Assembly: GCA_003254905.1 (NCBI GenBank)
Contig: QANU01107957.1
Coordinates: 62,720-126,719 of the forward strand
Direction of reading: 5' to 3'
DNA length: 64,000 nucleotides
DNA from: Nissolia schottii
Lineage: Eukaryota; Streptophyta; Magnoliopsida; Fabales; Fabaceae
Shown here: in pieces, positions 24,557-36,109 of the stretch
Position numbering within the stretch: the first letter of the stretch is position 1
How the letters are laid out: each line of letters opens with the position of its first letter
Translations under genes and position numbers: made by a program
The notes under the pieces: model-generated
Seen by the model: the letters and a program-made list of their open reading frames with translations, nothing else
Told to the model about the DNA's origin: nothing
The model's database searches: none

Positions 24557-26853
24557 TTCATACCTAAACAAATTAGTCATAAAGAAATAGCAAATTCAAC
24601 GAAATGAAACACATAATAAAGTAACATACATAAGTTAAGTTACATACATAAAGTTACACAAATAATTACATAAAGTTACATACAATATATATATAACCAA
24701 AATAACTCAACTATCTATCAGGGGCATCATGGTGTCGACTTCTTGGGGCATGATATTTTCTGCCTGTGTGGCATGTCAGAGTGCGCCTTGGACGACTCAA
24801 GTGGCGTGAATACTGTCGTTGAGCTCCCCTCAAACCTCATCTTCACCTCGTGATCCCAGTGGAGATGGTGGATAAGATGTTGTCTACTCCAAGGCGCCAA
24901 GAAGATCCCGCCCCATAGCAATCGTGTTGAGGGGGGAACGTTGGGCATAACACTAACACCTGATTTGGGGGACGATAACAGTAAGAATCGTCAAAGCTGC
25001 TCAACATCCACGTCGGTCCCCAAGAACCTGTCCTCCCACTATGGTGCAGCTGGCGTGTGTAGCTGAGGTCGATAAACATTGCCATCGCCCATTGGAGTCT
25101 GCTGCTTGGGCAATAAAACTCTGCCTAAAGATAGTCTAGTGTCAACCTGACCCAAAGCATAGAGAGTCGACACAACGACAAATCCGATATATGACTCCTG
25201 GTGCTGCCAAAACCCCACCGACGCCTCCCTTCCTGAATAGTGATTGCTAGAAGTATATGGCTGCTACTGGGGGGCTCAAGCTCATCATCCATTGGAATAT
25301 CAAAGTCCTTGATATCAAAGTCATCGGGGTCTTTGTACTACCGTTGGGATACACATGTCCCTCCACTCCTCTTAATGGTAGTGTATGTCAGTCAAGAGTA
25401 GGAGTCGGAACTGCAATTAGAGGTGGCGCTGGGGGAGCCTTGTCAGGAACATCTACTAGAAACTCCCTCTACGTTGGCTTAATATCCACCGCAACAAACT
25501 ATAGAAACCTCTGTGACGATGCACCATACCATATAAAGTATTGGAGGGAGGGAATGGAGTCTGCAATATGACACTACCCTATCTGCGCGTGTATCCCAAT
25601 CCTCGTGCCATCTGACATGAAATACATGTCAGTCGGTCCCCTCAGCCCCCTTTAGCATCCTTCGAGTGCAAGTGATTTATGTTGACGACATTCGGAGTTT
25701 CCACTGGGCACCACCGAACTGTCGGACCACACGGTTCACATGGTGTCCCTTAACGATGGCGAAGCAGATAAGGGTGGTATTTGATGCCCGTATCGCTTGC
25801 TTGTCGTATACCCACTTAGGCATCACCGTATTCACGAAGTCCTCGTTATATGACGTCTAAATAAACTGCAAAATTAAAATAAAACATATTTTAGTCTCAA
25901 CCATAAAACGAACGTATTATAAATGAATTGATAATTAGAAACATAGAAAGGTAATTTGTTTGGCTTACCCCGTATACGCGAAGCTGGTCAAGCTGTCCAT
26001 GATAAGTAACTAGTCGATCCTTTCTTATTAGCTTAGTGGTTATCATAACATGACACCACTTGCACAACAAAAATATAATTTCGTGTTAGGAAATAATAAT
26101 TACATTAATATTCATCAGCTAAAAGAATAAACTAAAACATTTATTGTGTGTATTTTGCGGCCAACGAGAATGTAGTAAGTCCATTGGGACGGGTTAGCTG
26201 GGGCATTCTCATCCATGCCCAACAGATAAGCAACACATCACAACCTCCAAACTCAATCATTGTGGATTTGGTAGCGCGACACAACTCCCGATATAGAGTT
26301 GCTAGGACTGTTGATGTAACACCCCTGCTAGCAGCTTACGCTATAGTCGTAAACAAGGCTCACAGGGTTGCTAACTGCTTTAGTTGGGATATTTCTAGCC
26401 CCATGTTTTTCTTTGAAAATATTTTCTTACTGGAAATATGGACCGATCTAAAACTTTTTCCTTTCTTTATTAAAACATAAAATATGAGCCATGCGTATTT
26501 GAGAAGGCATACATATACATGCAAGGGATAGAGTCTATAAGACTTAGACGTTTAATAGCATAACAGATAAGTAGTCACATCAAGCTCACAGAAGACATAA
26601 TATAATTTCATTCATACAGGTCCAGAAAACAGTTGTACCTATGTTTATACTTATATATTACAATTACTGCATTTAAAAACTAATGGCATAACAAATCCAT
26701 TTAGCTAATACAAAATACAAAGTGCATAATTCCGGTACATCATGATTGTTGTCTTTCTGCTTCGCTGGTGCACCTAGACGCCTAATCCCCTTCAATCTTC
26801 CCGTGATGCTTCTTCCTCTTCGTCTCGAGTTCGTGTGGCCAGCATACATCCCG

Positions 26854-27168
26854 TCATAGGGATAATTCTCCTCCTGGAAGTTCGGCAGACGCGAGGCCCT
26901 GATATACTAACAGGGGTCCCGCAGCGATTGGACGGTCAATGTTCCTCCATACCGGTGTGCCCTGGAGTACTTCTATCGTGGAGGGTGCATGGTAGAGCCA
27001 TGAGTCGGGAAAAAGGATAGGTGCCAAGGATAGAGCACTACGGTTGTTAGTGGTTACGAACGAAACAGTTATCATGACGCTTCTGGTATCAAGGTCAGTC
27101 CATGTGATCGTCGTAGGATCCATGTCCTGCTGCTTCCCAGTGTACTCGTCATGCCTCCCTTGAATCAT
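26854..27168 (-). other. Extra GC-richer open block inside the solo LTR
   Basis: An open frame of 104 codons on the minus strand with fairly balanced composition. The equivalent place in the LTR copies at 351-1103 and 1760-2550 goes directly from the CCCCACTC motif to the downstream part without this block. I recognise no domain. It could be a captured host fragment, a piece of another element, or sequence the other copies have lost. Confidence 0.35.
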
Positions 27169-27409
27169 AAATGAGTGGGGTATGAGAACGTTGCGTCCTC
27201 AGTGGGAATCCTAGGCCATAACTATCCATTTTCGACTAAATTATGATACAGGCCGCTTAGGAGGTCTCTAAGTGTCATACATAATAAATTCCCTACTTAT
27301 TTTATTTTTCTCTAATCCTCAGCAGGTTTATCTACTTTACTAGGTGACTGGGGAGTTCTAATCTTTATCTTATGTATAGTCGCACTTTCTAAACCAAATT
27401 CTCGCATAC

Positions 27410-27745
27410 TTCTACATGTAGGGAAATAATACCCTTCTTGCAAATCTCATCTCATACAAAAAGGTAATCATACCTTTCCTGCAGACTTCCAACCATGCAG
27501 GAAAGTAGCTATGTCTAAGTCATGCCTTCCTTGTAGACCTCAAACCATGCAAGAGAGTAGCCAGGCCTTTCCTGCAGACCTCATACCATATAGGAAAGTT
27601 GCCATATCTAAATCATGCCTTCCTTGCAGACCTCAAACCATGCTAGAAAGTAACCAGGCCTTCCCTGCAGCCCTCAAACCATGCAAAAAGGTAGACATAC
27701 CTTCCCTGCAGATCTCAAACCATGCAGGAAAGGTAGCCCTGAAGG
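27410..27745. repeat. Minisatellite inside the solo LTR
   Basis: About eight degenerate units of 40-45 bp, each with a CCTTCCTGCAGACCTC-like half and an AACCATGCAGGAAAGTAG-like half. The + strand frame through it (27511-27840) has matching internal repeats and is not a gene. Confidence 0.85.
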
Positions 27746-30405
27746 GGGATTTCCCTATTAATATAACTATGTTCATGTCTTCAAGGCACATCGGGCCCAC
27801 TGTGGCCAGAACCTTCTTAAGATCTTACATTCTTTCCTAAGGTTCATTTATGATCTTTACATAATTATGTGATTAACTTCTAGTAGTCTAAGATTGTTCT
27901 AAAGCCCTAATGACAAAAATACCCTCATGATGCCTAATAACATAAATTTAGTACATAATACACATTCATTTACATCATCATACATAAATTAAAGTGAGAT
28001 AGTGATTGTCAGGATATTCGTACACTCTTTTTCTTTAGAATTTTGGTTATCAAAAACCTGGAGGGTCCAAGACCTTACCTTAAGGTTTTTGATAGCTCTA
28101 ACCTCATTTTTCACACCCATAAACTCATATTTCAAGCCTAAGGTTTCAAAATTACAGTTTTACCCTTTTTACCCAAGACGTCATGTTTACCCGAAAACCC
28201 CAATTTTTTTTCGGAATTTTAGTTATCAAAAACGCGAAGGGCTCAAGACGTCACCCCAAGGTTTTTGATAGATCTAAACTTATTTTTCATGAAAATTAAC
28301 CCAGATTTTCAGTCCTAATACCCAAAATGACAGTTTTGCCCTTATTTGTACAAAACGCCGTTTTTACCCATTTTGTTCGAGAAATTTGTCGGGGGCTCCA
28401 AATATCATAAAACTTAACACCCCGACTAGATTTTTCATGTAGCACCCGAAAATGATGTTGGTTTTTCATGATAAAAATCTCAGCCCATATTTTTCACTCA
28501 AACTCATTCTTTTCATATCTCAAAACCTAAGCATACTAAAATTTTGACAAATCACAGGTAATTACCAACAATTTTCCAGACAATAACAACATCATAGACA
28601 ACATATACCTAGCAATATTCATACATAAATATGCATAGACCACATCAAGAGTGGTCACCAAGAGTTGCCCACATCATACATACACATAGCACATACATAC
28701 TATATTTTCTACATACAACATATAACACACATAGATCACCAAGGTGGTGATTAAGCCAAGTTTACCCACTTTCCAAGAGAGTTGGTGTTGGTGAGAAGAG
28801 CTTGAGGTGGAGTTCCAAATAGGCCTTGAGATTCCAAGCTTGTTGTCACCTTCCTTCAAGATGGAACTTGAGAATGGAGACTAGTGGTTGTTTGGTTCTT
28901 GTGAGGGGGATGAGGTGAGTTTTTCTTGGCCACTAATGGAAGAAAATAAAGAGATAAAGATGGTGGTGTGTTGGCCTTGGGTGGTTTCGATTCTCTCTTG
29001 GTGAAGAAGGAAACAAGGATGAAAAATGGAGAAGTGAATGGAAGCACAATGGCTATGGCTCTTAGTCTTGGAAATGAGCAAAGAGAGGAAACAAATTGAA
29101 GAAAAAGATGGAAGAAGATGGGCTACTGATTTGCTACGGGTGTGTGTGTGTGATTTTAACAAATGAATGAAATAAATAAAAGAAAAGGAGAATAGTGTAA
29201 TAGTGTTGCATAGTAGAAAGTATGGGTTAAGGTATGGTGTGTGTAAGGAAGGTAAGGTGAGTGTAAGAGAGTTGGTGAGGGGCAGTCGTGTGGTGAGCTG
29301 ATTTTTGCTCCAAAAATTGTTACGTGTTTGATCGTGTTTGGTCGTTAACTATCCGTGTACGTGTATGACCACGTATGCAGAAATTTAATGGATATTGTAA
29401 AAATTATCTAAACATAAAAATACATTGTACAAATACTTAAAATGAGGAATTTAAATTAATCTAAGGTACTCGTAATTTTTCTTTCGTAAAAGTGTATTTT
29501 ATGGGTACATTCAATACGTAATTAAATTTCGGTGACGCCAAAAATCAATCCGGATCTCGTGAAATTCCACGAGAAAAGATCGCAAAACCATGATTTAATT
29601 TTTCAGTCTAAATAAATGGCTCGTATATTTATTTGTTACGCGAAATTCCCTTTAAGGAAAAAGGCGGGATGTTACAGTTGACCCCAACTGTATTGTGAAG
29701 TTCAACAAATCTAACAAACATTCAGGTTCAATAACAACATTTGTCTATTTATTTAACTAACACAATACTAACATTCACAAATCTAACGATTTATCAAGTT
29801 CAAGTTCAACAAATCTAGTTACCATTGATGTTCAATAACAACATTTTATCAATCTAACAAACAATTTATATATTTATATATTTATCTATAAATCTACGCT
29901 ACCCGTTTTGACCTACACTAACCTAATCTTTGCCAACAACACTAGCATAAATAAAAACACAAAAACATTGTGGTAAAGATATCTACGTACCTAAAAGTTC
30001 ACTCGAGGTTAGATGTAGTCGACCTCGTTCAGACGCAAAAAATTTGCATCTCAAATTGCTCTACGAACCAAAATATAACCGCACAAGATTTTTAGAGAGA
30101 GATAGAGTTAGAATTGTGAAGGAGTCGATTTAAGGTTTATGGTTTAGGGTTTAAGTAAACTGACTCCTTTATATAGAACTCTCAAAGGAGTCGATTCAAA
30201 AATACTCCTTTAAGAGTTGATTCCGTCAATTTGAATCAACTCCTATTTAATTTTTTGTAAAATTTTTTATTACAAAAGTTGATTTGAATCAACTCCTATT
30301 TAAAGAAAAAGTAAAATGAAAATCGATTTGAATTGACTCACTTTATAAGAAAAATGGGTTATTTTGGGAACAACTTTCAAATTAGTTCACTTGAATAATA
30401 GGATA

Positions 30406-32900
30406 ATTTTGTTACTTTATTTTGGAAAATATTCTCATTTTTCTCCTTAAAATGAGCCAATTTAATATATATATATATATATATTTTAAATTTAACCGCA
30501 CAGTTTAAAAATATGGGTAATTTCATTTTTGGGCCTGTCTAATGGCCCAAGTTGGATCTCTTTGGGATGGATTTGTTAGGGGTTGCCCGTAACATAACCT
30601 AAGACCAAAACAGCCAAACCCAAAATTCTACCTAGTTTGACTTAAAGAAAAAGTGAATAACCGAAAAAGGAAAAAGGAGGAAAAAGATTGGGCGTTTTCA
30701 ATTTTCAATCAATGGGGTGAAGAGAAGAGAACACGCTACCAAAAAGTATGCCTCGGGAATTGCACATTTTGGCTCTCTTACAATAAATTTGGTTCTCGCT
30801 GCTCTGTCTTTGGTTGGAGATAAGACGGTGAAGATTACTATGTGACGTATTTGACTTTTTGCTTTTTTTGTATTTTCCCCCCATTTCCATTTTCCATCGA
30901 GTTTCATTCCTTTCATAATTGTTTTCTTTATTTTATTTACTTTTTTATTTTTTATTTATTTTATATATGAGATTAATTTTTATGTACAGGCAATGTTGGC
31001 AATATTTTCTACTGCTGCACCGAAATAGCACCCCAAGGTATGAGTTAGTGGAGATTAGACTTCGATTTACGAAGCTTGTCTTCGAGACCGCGACTCTCGA
31101 TTTACTTACAGAGAATCTAATATCTAAGTTAATTAAGATGGTTGACACTTTTTTTTTTAGTTAAAGGGATAATGTCATACTTTGACAAAGTGACAAATGA
31201 GTGTTTATAAGGTCTCAAGTTAAGTTATATATTAGAATTTTAGGTTCTGACCTTCTAGAAGTCGTGTGACTAGTTCTTTTGGCTGTGCGAGCCTCCCTTA
31301 TTCACAAGTTGGGTCGCGCTATGTGGCTAAGCTTTTTCGACCGTGAAAGTAGTGCATTGTTGACCCAGGTTAGTATTAGTCAACAATAACTGTTATTCAA
31401 TCCTATCTTGTCACATAAATAAAAGAAATTAAAAAAAACGTAAAAGTGATTAAATTTTATATTACACTACTTTAAAAACCTACCATATAATATAATTGAG
31501 GTCTATAAAAATTAATCTTATTATACATAACTTCGAACTAACTTACAGGTTTAAACTTTGAATTGAGAACCTCCTGGTCAAATTAATTAGACAACGAATA
31601 AATTTTAACATGGCAAGGGAAAAAAAAGATGAAGAAAAGAACAAATTAATGTTATTAGAAAAATAAGGGATTTTTAATTGTATCTGACAAATGCAGTAAG
31701 TAATGTATACTTTTCTAGAAGAAAATATCAGACTACCAATAATTTTTTTTCAAAATAAATTAGCATTTATACATACGCGTATATTTTTAATTTTTATAAC
31801 TACTCACAATCATTGAGACCTATCTTCTGATTGGCATACGGATAAATTTTCATAATTTTTTATGTTTTGTTGTGTACTACCAAACGAATAATGCGAATTT
31901 GACATGATTATAGTAAAAGAGATGAAAAATAGAAAAGACAAAAAAGAAAAACAGAGAAATTACAGAAGAGATAAGGAGTGATTGAGACTCTGAACGGGTA
32001 TGTTAAGATCATAAAGACATTAATATTTTAGTTAACTTGCAAAACATCTACTTAGTAGGGTGTACATTGGTGGGGTTGAACCCAACTTAAACTCGATTGT
32101 TTGATTGGCCTATTTTTTTTTCAAAAGGTTTAATCTTGTTTAATAAAAATTTGCCAAATGATCAAATCAAATGGGTTGATCTAACTTTAAGACAATTTTA
32201 AAAGCTTATACATTATATATAATGAAATCATAAATTTTTTTAATAAAAAAATAAAATTAAATAATGTTTTATAATCCATATTTTAAAATAATTCATATTA
32301 ATATAAAAATAGCATTATAATATATATATATATATATATATAATCTTATAGTATAAATATATTATTTTTAAAAAAAGATAACTTTTAGATAATTATATTA
32401 CTTTAAGTTGGGTTAAGTCAACTTGAAGCATGGTCTAAACCCCATCCAAAAAATACATTAATCAAATTTCATAACTCAAATTTAGTTAAAGAAACTTTGT
32501 GTGCTAGGTCAGGCTAGTCAAAATCATGAACGTTCTTGTAACTTAATCTTGCAGTAATATTTCTATTGATTTATCATATTTGTATACAAAGTTTAATGAA
32601 ATTCTATACAAAGTTGGCAGAGCAGTGAGCTTAAAATTAAAACTATAATAATAACTCAGATTTATAACCTTAAGTAATGTTACAATTATATTTTGGTCAC
32701 CACCAAAAAAAAAAAGGTTATCAAAGTTTAAGTTTACAAACCAAAATGACTTTCCCATTAAAATTTCAAAGGCGAAAGCGAACTTAAACTCTTAAAAGCA
32801 AGTGATGATTTATTAACATGCAAAACAAAACCAAGAGTAGTTAAGGTGGGGAGAGTAATCAAAGTTTAACAACAGTAAACCACCTAAAAAACACTTTAAC
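30406..32900. other. Intergenic stretch before the bHLH gene
   Basis: AT-rich. A TA tract lies at 30466-30484 and another at 32311-32342. A frame of about 60 codons near 30660-30850 on the + strand reads like protein (GIAHFGSLTINLVLAALSLV) but has no suitable ATG and no identified family, so it is not called as a gene. At about 32040-32520 the ends resemble an old degenerate transposon (GGGTTGAACCCAACTTAA near 32076; TTAAGTTGGGTTAAG near 32402). Confidence 0.4.
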
Positions 32901-32958
32901 TAAAACCAAATTTTAAAACCTTAATCCCGCTTCAAAATAAAAGCAAAAAACCCTCTCT

Positions 32959-33065
32959 TCTCTCTCTCTCTCTCTCTCTCATACGCTATATTTTCCTATT
33001 CCTAACTTCCTGCTGAGCTTAGCATATATCACAACATTCTCCTCTCTCTCTCTCTCTCTCTCTCT
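32959..33065. repeat. CT microsatellites in the bHLH gene leader
   Basis: Two uninterrupted CT tracts, 32959-32980 and 33041-33065, lie within 170 bp before the start codon. Confidence 0.85.
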
Positions 33066-33125
33066 CATACACACACACTTTCTCTCTCTTAACATTTTTT
33101 TTTTTTGATCTTCCATTTTTCATTG

Positions 33126-33396
33126 ATGGGTGGTACCACTAGTGGTGGTGGTGGTGGTGGTTTCATTCAAGGAGGAGCACCACCATGTTCTTCTTCTTCA
33201 TCAGTGAGAGGCTTCCTTCCTCCATGTGATTCAGAAACAGAGTTCTCTGCCTTGTTCAACCAGCTCCTCTCTTCTCCATCCCCTGTGGACCCCACCAACC
33301 ATTCCTGGTCCGGTTACCCACCGAACCGGATCCCTCCTCTTCCTCATCCTTCTTCCTCTTCTTCCTCCACTTTCCATTTCTCTGATGATGACCCCT

Positions 33397-33428
<32 letters not shown>

Positions 33429-36109
33429 GATGCAGAAGATGAAGATGCATACGCCCCTCTCCTTCCTCACTCTCATGCCAACAACACCACCACTTGTCCC
33501 ATTGAGGTATTTTACTCCATTTTTTTTTTCTTTTTTGTTAATGTGCAACACTTTGCTTACATATTCATACATAAAGTTTCCAACTTTTGACATCAAAATT
33601 GAAACTTGGAAAAAGGGTATCATTGAAATTTTTTGCAGGGACACAGAATTGGGGCGGGTACAAACAAGGATTTTCTCTGTTTCTGTCCTAGCTTGTTATG
33701 TCTTTGACACCAAATGCAGTTTTACATTCATAAATCTACAACCTTTCAAATTTTTTACATCAAAATTAAAACTTGGTAAAGGGTATCATTGAAATTTTTG
33801 CCTTGAGAGACATAATTGAGTTTGGAGGGACAAAAATTTACTCTATCTCTATTTCCATGTTTGTGTCCCCTACTACCTGACACAGCCTTTGTATCATTGA
33901 ATTTTTCTATTACTATTACATAAGAGAGCATGTTTGGATTAGATTTGATTTAGGGGAAAACATAAGTTTTTCCTTTTTTTATTCCTCCTAAAAACGTGTC
34001 TCATAAAATTTATTATTATTATTATAAGGTGTCTTAAACGTAAAATAAGCTAATTACACACATACTTGTTATGAAATTAAAAATTGAATTATTATTTTTT
34101 TTTGTTTTGAAAATTTAGTATGCTTGTGGGGTGCAATTGTGCAAAGCTTAGGAAAACTTAAAACATGAAGTTTGGTAGATCTTACAGTATTTTATTTATT
34201 TATTCATTTTTTAAATTTAAAAATTGCAATTTTTTTTTTGGAGGAAATTTTCTGTTGTCTCTCTAGTGGTCAAAGAAATTAAGTACAAATTCAATTTTCG
34301 TTTATGAATGGATTTTTTTCTTTTGTTTTTTTTCAATGCAGAAGAATGGTGAGGCTTCAGAGTTGCCATCAAAGGCTGCCCCACCAGCACGTACTTCTTC
34401 AAAGAGGAGCAGAGCTGCAGAGTTTCATAATTTGTCTGAAAAGGTTTGGTTTTTTTAACTATCCTTCAATTTTATTTCATTTTTTCTTTTTTGAGAAAAT
34501 TGGTTTTGATTTTGGAAGTTTTTCATTGATGGTTTATGTTTTGATTGCCAGAGAAGGAGGAGTAGGATCAATGAGAAGATGAAAGCCCTGCAGAATTTAA
34601 TTCCAAATTCTAACAAGGTGTTTATTATATATACTCCTATATCCATTATCCTTTTACCCTTAATTTGTTTCTGACAAATGAGTTCTGTTTTTTTTTCTTC
34701 AATTTTTCCTTGTGGATGAGTATGTTTTCTTTGTTTTCAATAGACAGATAAAGCTTCAATGCTAGATGAGGCCATAGAATATTTGAAGCAACTTCAGCTT
34801 CAAGTGCAGGTAATTTCTCTTTCAGATTCTGATACAAAAAATTAACCCTTTTTTTTCCCCTAAAAATTCAATTGAAAAACTTTGGCTTAACTATGACGAA
34901 GTTCTGTTGATTAATTTGAAACCAAAGGCTATATATATGTCTAAAGGCTTCTTTGAAATCTGTTTCAACCCCACCTAGTTGTCTCAATTCCTTTTGGTAC
35001 ATTGTGTGAGTCACTAGCGCTTGTGTTTGATTTTGCAGATGTTGATGATGAGAAATGGCTTGAGCTTGCATCCGATGTCCTTACCGGGAGGATTGAGACC
35101 TATGATACTGCCTCAGGCCGGTTTGAGTTCCAACGAGGGCAACGGATTTCAGAACTCTATCGCCGGAGTTGCCTCGCCTGCAAACGACGAGTGCTTGGCA
35201 CGGCCTTCGTTTAGTCTTCCGAAACAATGCAGCATCTCAAATCAATCTGTTGCCATACCCTCGGTGACAAATGGAGCTGCTTCAGATAACTCATCAAGAT
35301 TTCAGCCCTCTATTAAGGTTCATGTTGGATACTTTAACCCTTCTCTATGATCCACAAATTATTGTCTTGACTACTGTTACCTCCGGTTTCAAATACCTGT
35401 TCAGTTTTAAACGCGCACATAGTTTTAAGGAAATGATTAGATAAGTCTTGATGTTAGAAAAATTTAGTTGTATTTTTACTAAATTATCGTCACACTCATT
35501 CTCTCTCTTACTTAATACTGTTTCCACTTATTCATCAAATAAGGGGAGAAAACCCCAATACCATCTTTGTATATTCTCATTTCGGTCAACTTCATCCCTA
35601 ACAAAAATTGTCGGCCAAAATTGCCTCTGTGAAATATAAAAGGCAGTCAAGTTAGTCCTTCCATCAATTTCCTAATGGTAACTGTTGAAGTGACATATAG
35701 TTATGTAAATTTTTTTTTTCCAAAATTGTCTCAATAAAATACAAAAATCAGCCTCTTTAGCCCCTTTGTCATTTGCTACGTCAACATATATATTCAACAA
35801 TAGTTGGCCGAAATGAGAATTTCTAGGGATGAAATTGAGGTTCTTTATTCCTTAATTATGGATAGGAAGGGAAAACAATTGTTAATGCTCTCTAGATTTC
35901 CTAAATGGACAGTTATTTGTGGAAAAATAAAATTTCTAAAATAGACAGTTATTTGAAACCGGAGGTAGTGTACCTCATTTTCTTAATCTTTTGAACTTAA
36001 ACAAACTCTTGTTGGTGCAATGTGAAAGGATGCACACTGCAGCAGCATGCCACAACTGCTTTTGGACACAAGCAGGATTGGAAAATCCCCTTCTCCAGAT
36101 GTGTCTTGA
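33126..36109 (+). CDS. SPT: bHLH transcription factor, SPATULA/ALCATRAZ-like
   Basis: Probable nuclear transcription factor binding G-box-type sites. In Arabidopsis, SPATULA and ALCATRAZ control carpel margin, style and fruit dehiscence-zone development. Exons: 33126-33506, 34342-34443, 34552-34617, 34744-34809, 35039-35317 and a likely last exon 36029-36109, all phase 0 with GT-AG introns, giving about 324 residues. The N-terminus is rich in Gly, Ser, Pro and acidic residues, with a run of ten His (residues 92-101). The bHLH spans about 148-200, with H156, E160 and R164 as the contact triad, and the helix encoded by exons 3 and 4 carries [16 protein letters not shown], a hallmark of this clade. 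[13 protein letters not shown] follows. If the last intron is retained, the protein ends at a stop at 35350 instead. The start is the first in-frame ATG after the CT-rich leader. The SPT versus ALC choice is uncertain. Confidence 0.85.
33399..33428 (+). repeat. CAT trinucleotide repeat encoding ten His
   Basis: Ten perfect CAT codons in exon 1 of the bHLH gene, preceded by acidic codons (DDDPF) and followed by DAEDED. Being a pure trinucleotide run, it is likely to vary in length between individuals. Confidence 0.95.
33577..33803. repeat. Duplicated segment in the first intron of the bHLH gene
   Basis: The motif series GACATCAAAATTGAAACTTGG then GGGTATCATTGAAATTTTT at 33587-33640 recurs at about 33757-33803 with few changes, a spacing of about 170 bp. 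Confidence 0.7.

Larger units (their letters stand above)
26315..29676 (-). mobile_element. 3,362-bp solo LTR of a gypsy-type element
   Basis: The segment begins TGTAACACCC and ends GGGATGTTACA, and both flanks carry the same pentamer GTTGA (26310-26314 and 29677-29681). TG-CA ends with a 5-bp duplication are diagnostic of LTR-retroelement integration. No gag, pol, primer-binding site or polypurine tract lies inside, so this is a solo LTR left by recombination. Its left part, read on the minus strand, matches the three LTR ends at 1-2550, which fixes the orientation as minus. It interrupts the PMD pseudogene a few codons after an exon start. LTRs of this length suggest a Tekay/Del-type chromovirus. 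Confidence 0.8.
24730..29687 (-). pseudogene. Plant mobile domain (MAIN-like) pseudogene, split by a solo LTR
   Basis: On the minus strand an exon begins at 29687 after an acceptor CAG, is interrupted by the LTR at 29676-26315, and resumes at 26309. It encodes TVLATLYRELCRAT and then GGCDVLLICWAW, typical of the plant mobile domain (PMD) found in MAIN-like proteins. A second exon (26058-25969) has a matching acceptor and donor. A third (from 25865) encodes TLICFAIVKGHHVNRVVRQF, the family's later core motif. That exon has an in-frame TAG at 25859-25857, where the frame suggests an original Trp, and further stops follow after about 25660, so it is a pseudogene. Upstream exons are missing. MAIN-like proteins act in meristem and genome maintenance, but PMD genes are also carried by transposons, which fits the setting here. 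Assignment rests on remembered motifs. Confidence 0.7.
24070..30405 (-). mobile_element. Long-inverted-repeat element carrying a plant-mobile-domain gene
   Basis: Left arm (about 24072-24300) and right arm (about 30110-30403) are imperfect inverted repeats. The left ATGAGCTAATTTAAAAATTG is answered on the right, read in reverse, by GTGAACTAATTTGAAAGTTG; then comes CCATTTTTTCTATAAAG against CCCATTTTTCTTATAAAG; then matching series of GTCGATTTGAATCGAC-like palindromes. Between them lies a decayed plant-mobile-domain gene on the minus strand, split by a later solo LTR. Long terminal repeats around a captured or resident gene suggest a Mutator-like DNA transposon, which is an inference: no transposase and no clear target duplication were found. 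Outer ends are approximate. Confidence 0.55.

Noticed and set aside
26148..26480. 110-codon + strand frame
   Set aside because: It runs antisense to the plant-mobile-domain exon and crosses the LTR boundary, so it is a chance frame.
27410..27745. Regularly spaced repeats as a CRISPR array
   Set aside because: Units are contiguous, degenerate and lie in a plant LTR; there are no unique spacers and no cas genes.
33399..33428. Ten-His tract as a sign of an engineered tag
   Set aside because: It lies inside a native exon, is encoded by a pure CAT microsatellite and is flanked by acidic residues as in natural low-complexity regions.
33226..33792. 188-codon frame overlapping the bHLH first exon, and Asp/Met-rich antisense frames
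   Set aside because: Out-of-frame readings of the CAT repeat and intron; the bHLH frame is supported by splice sites and the family motif.
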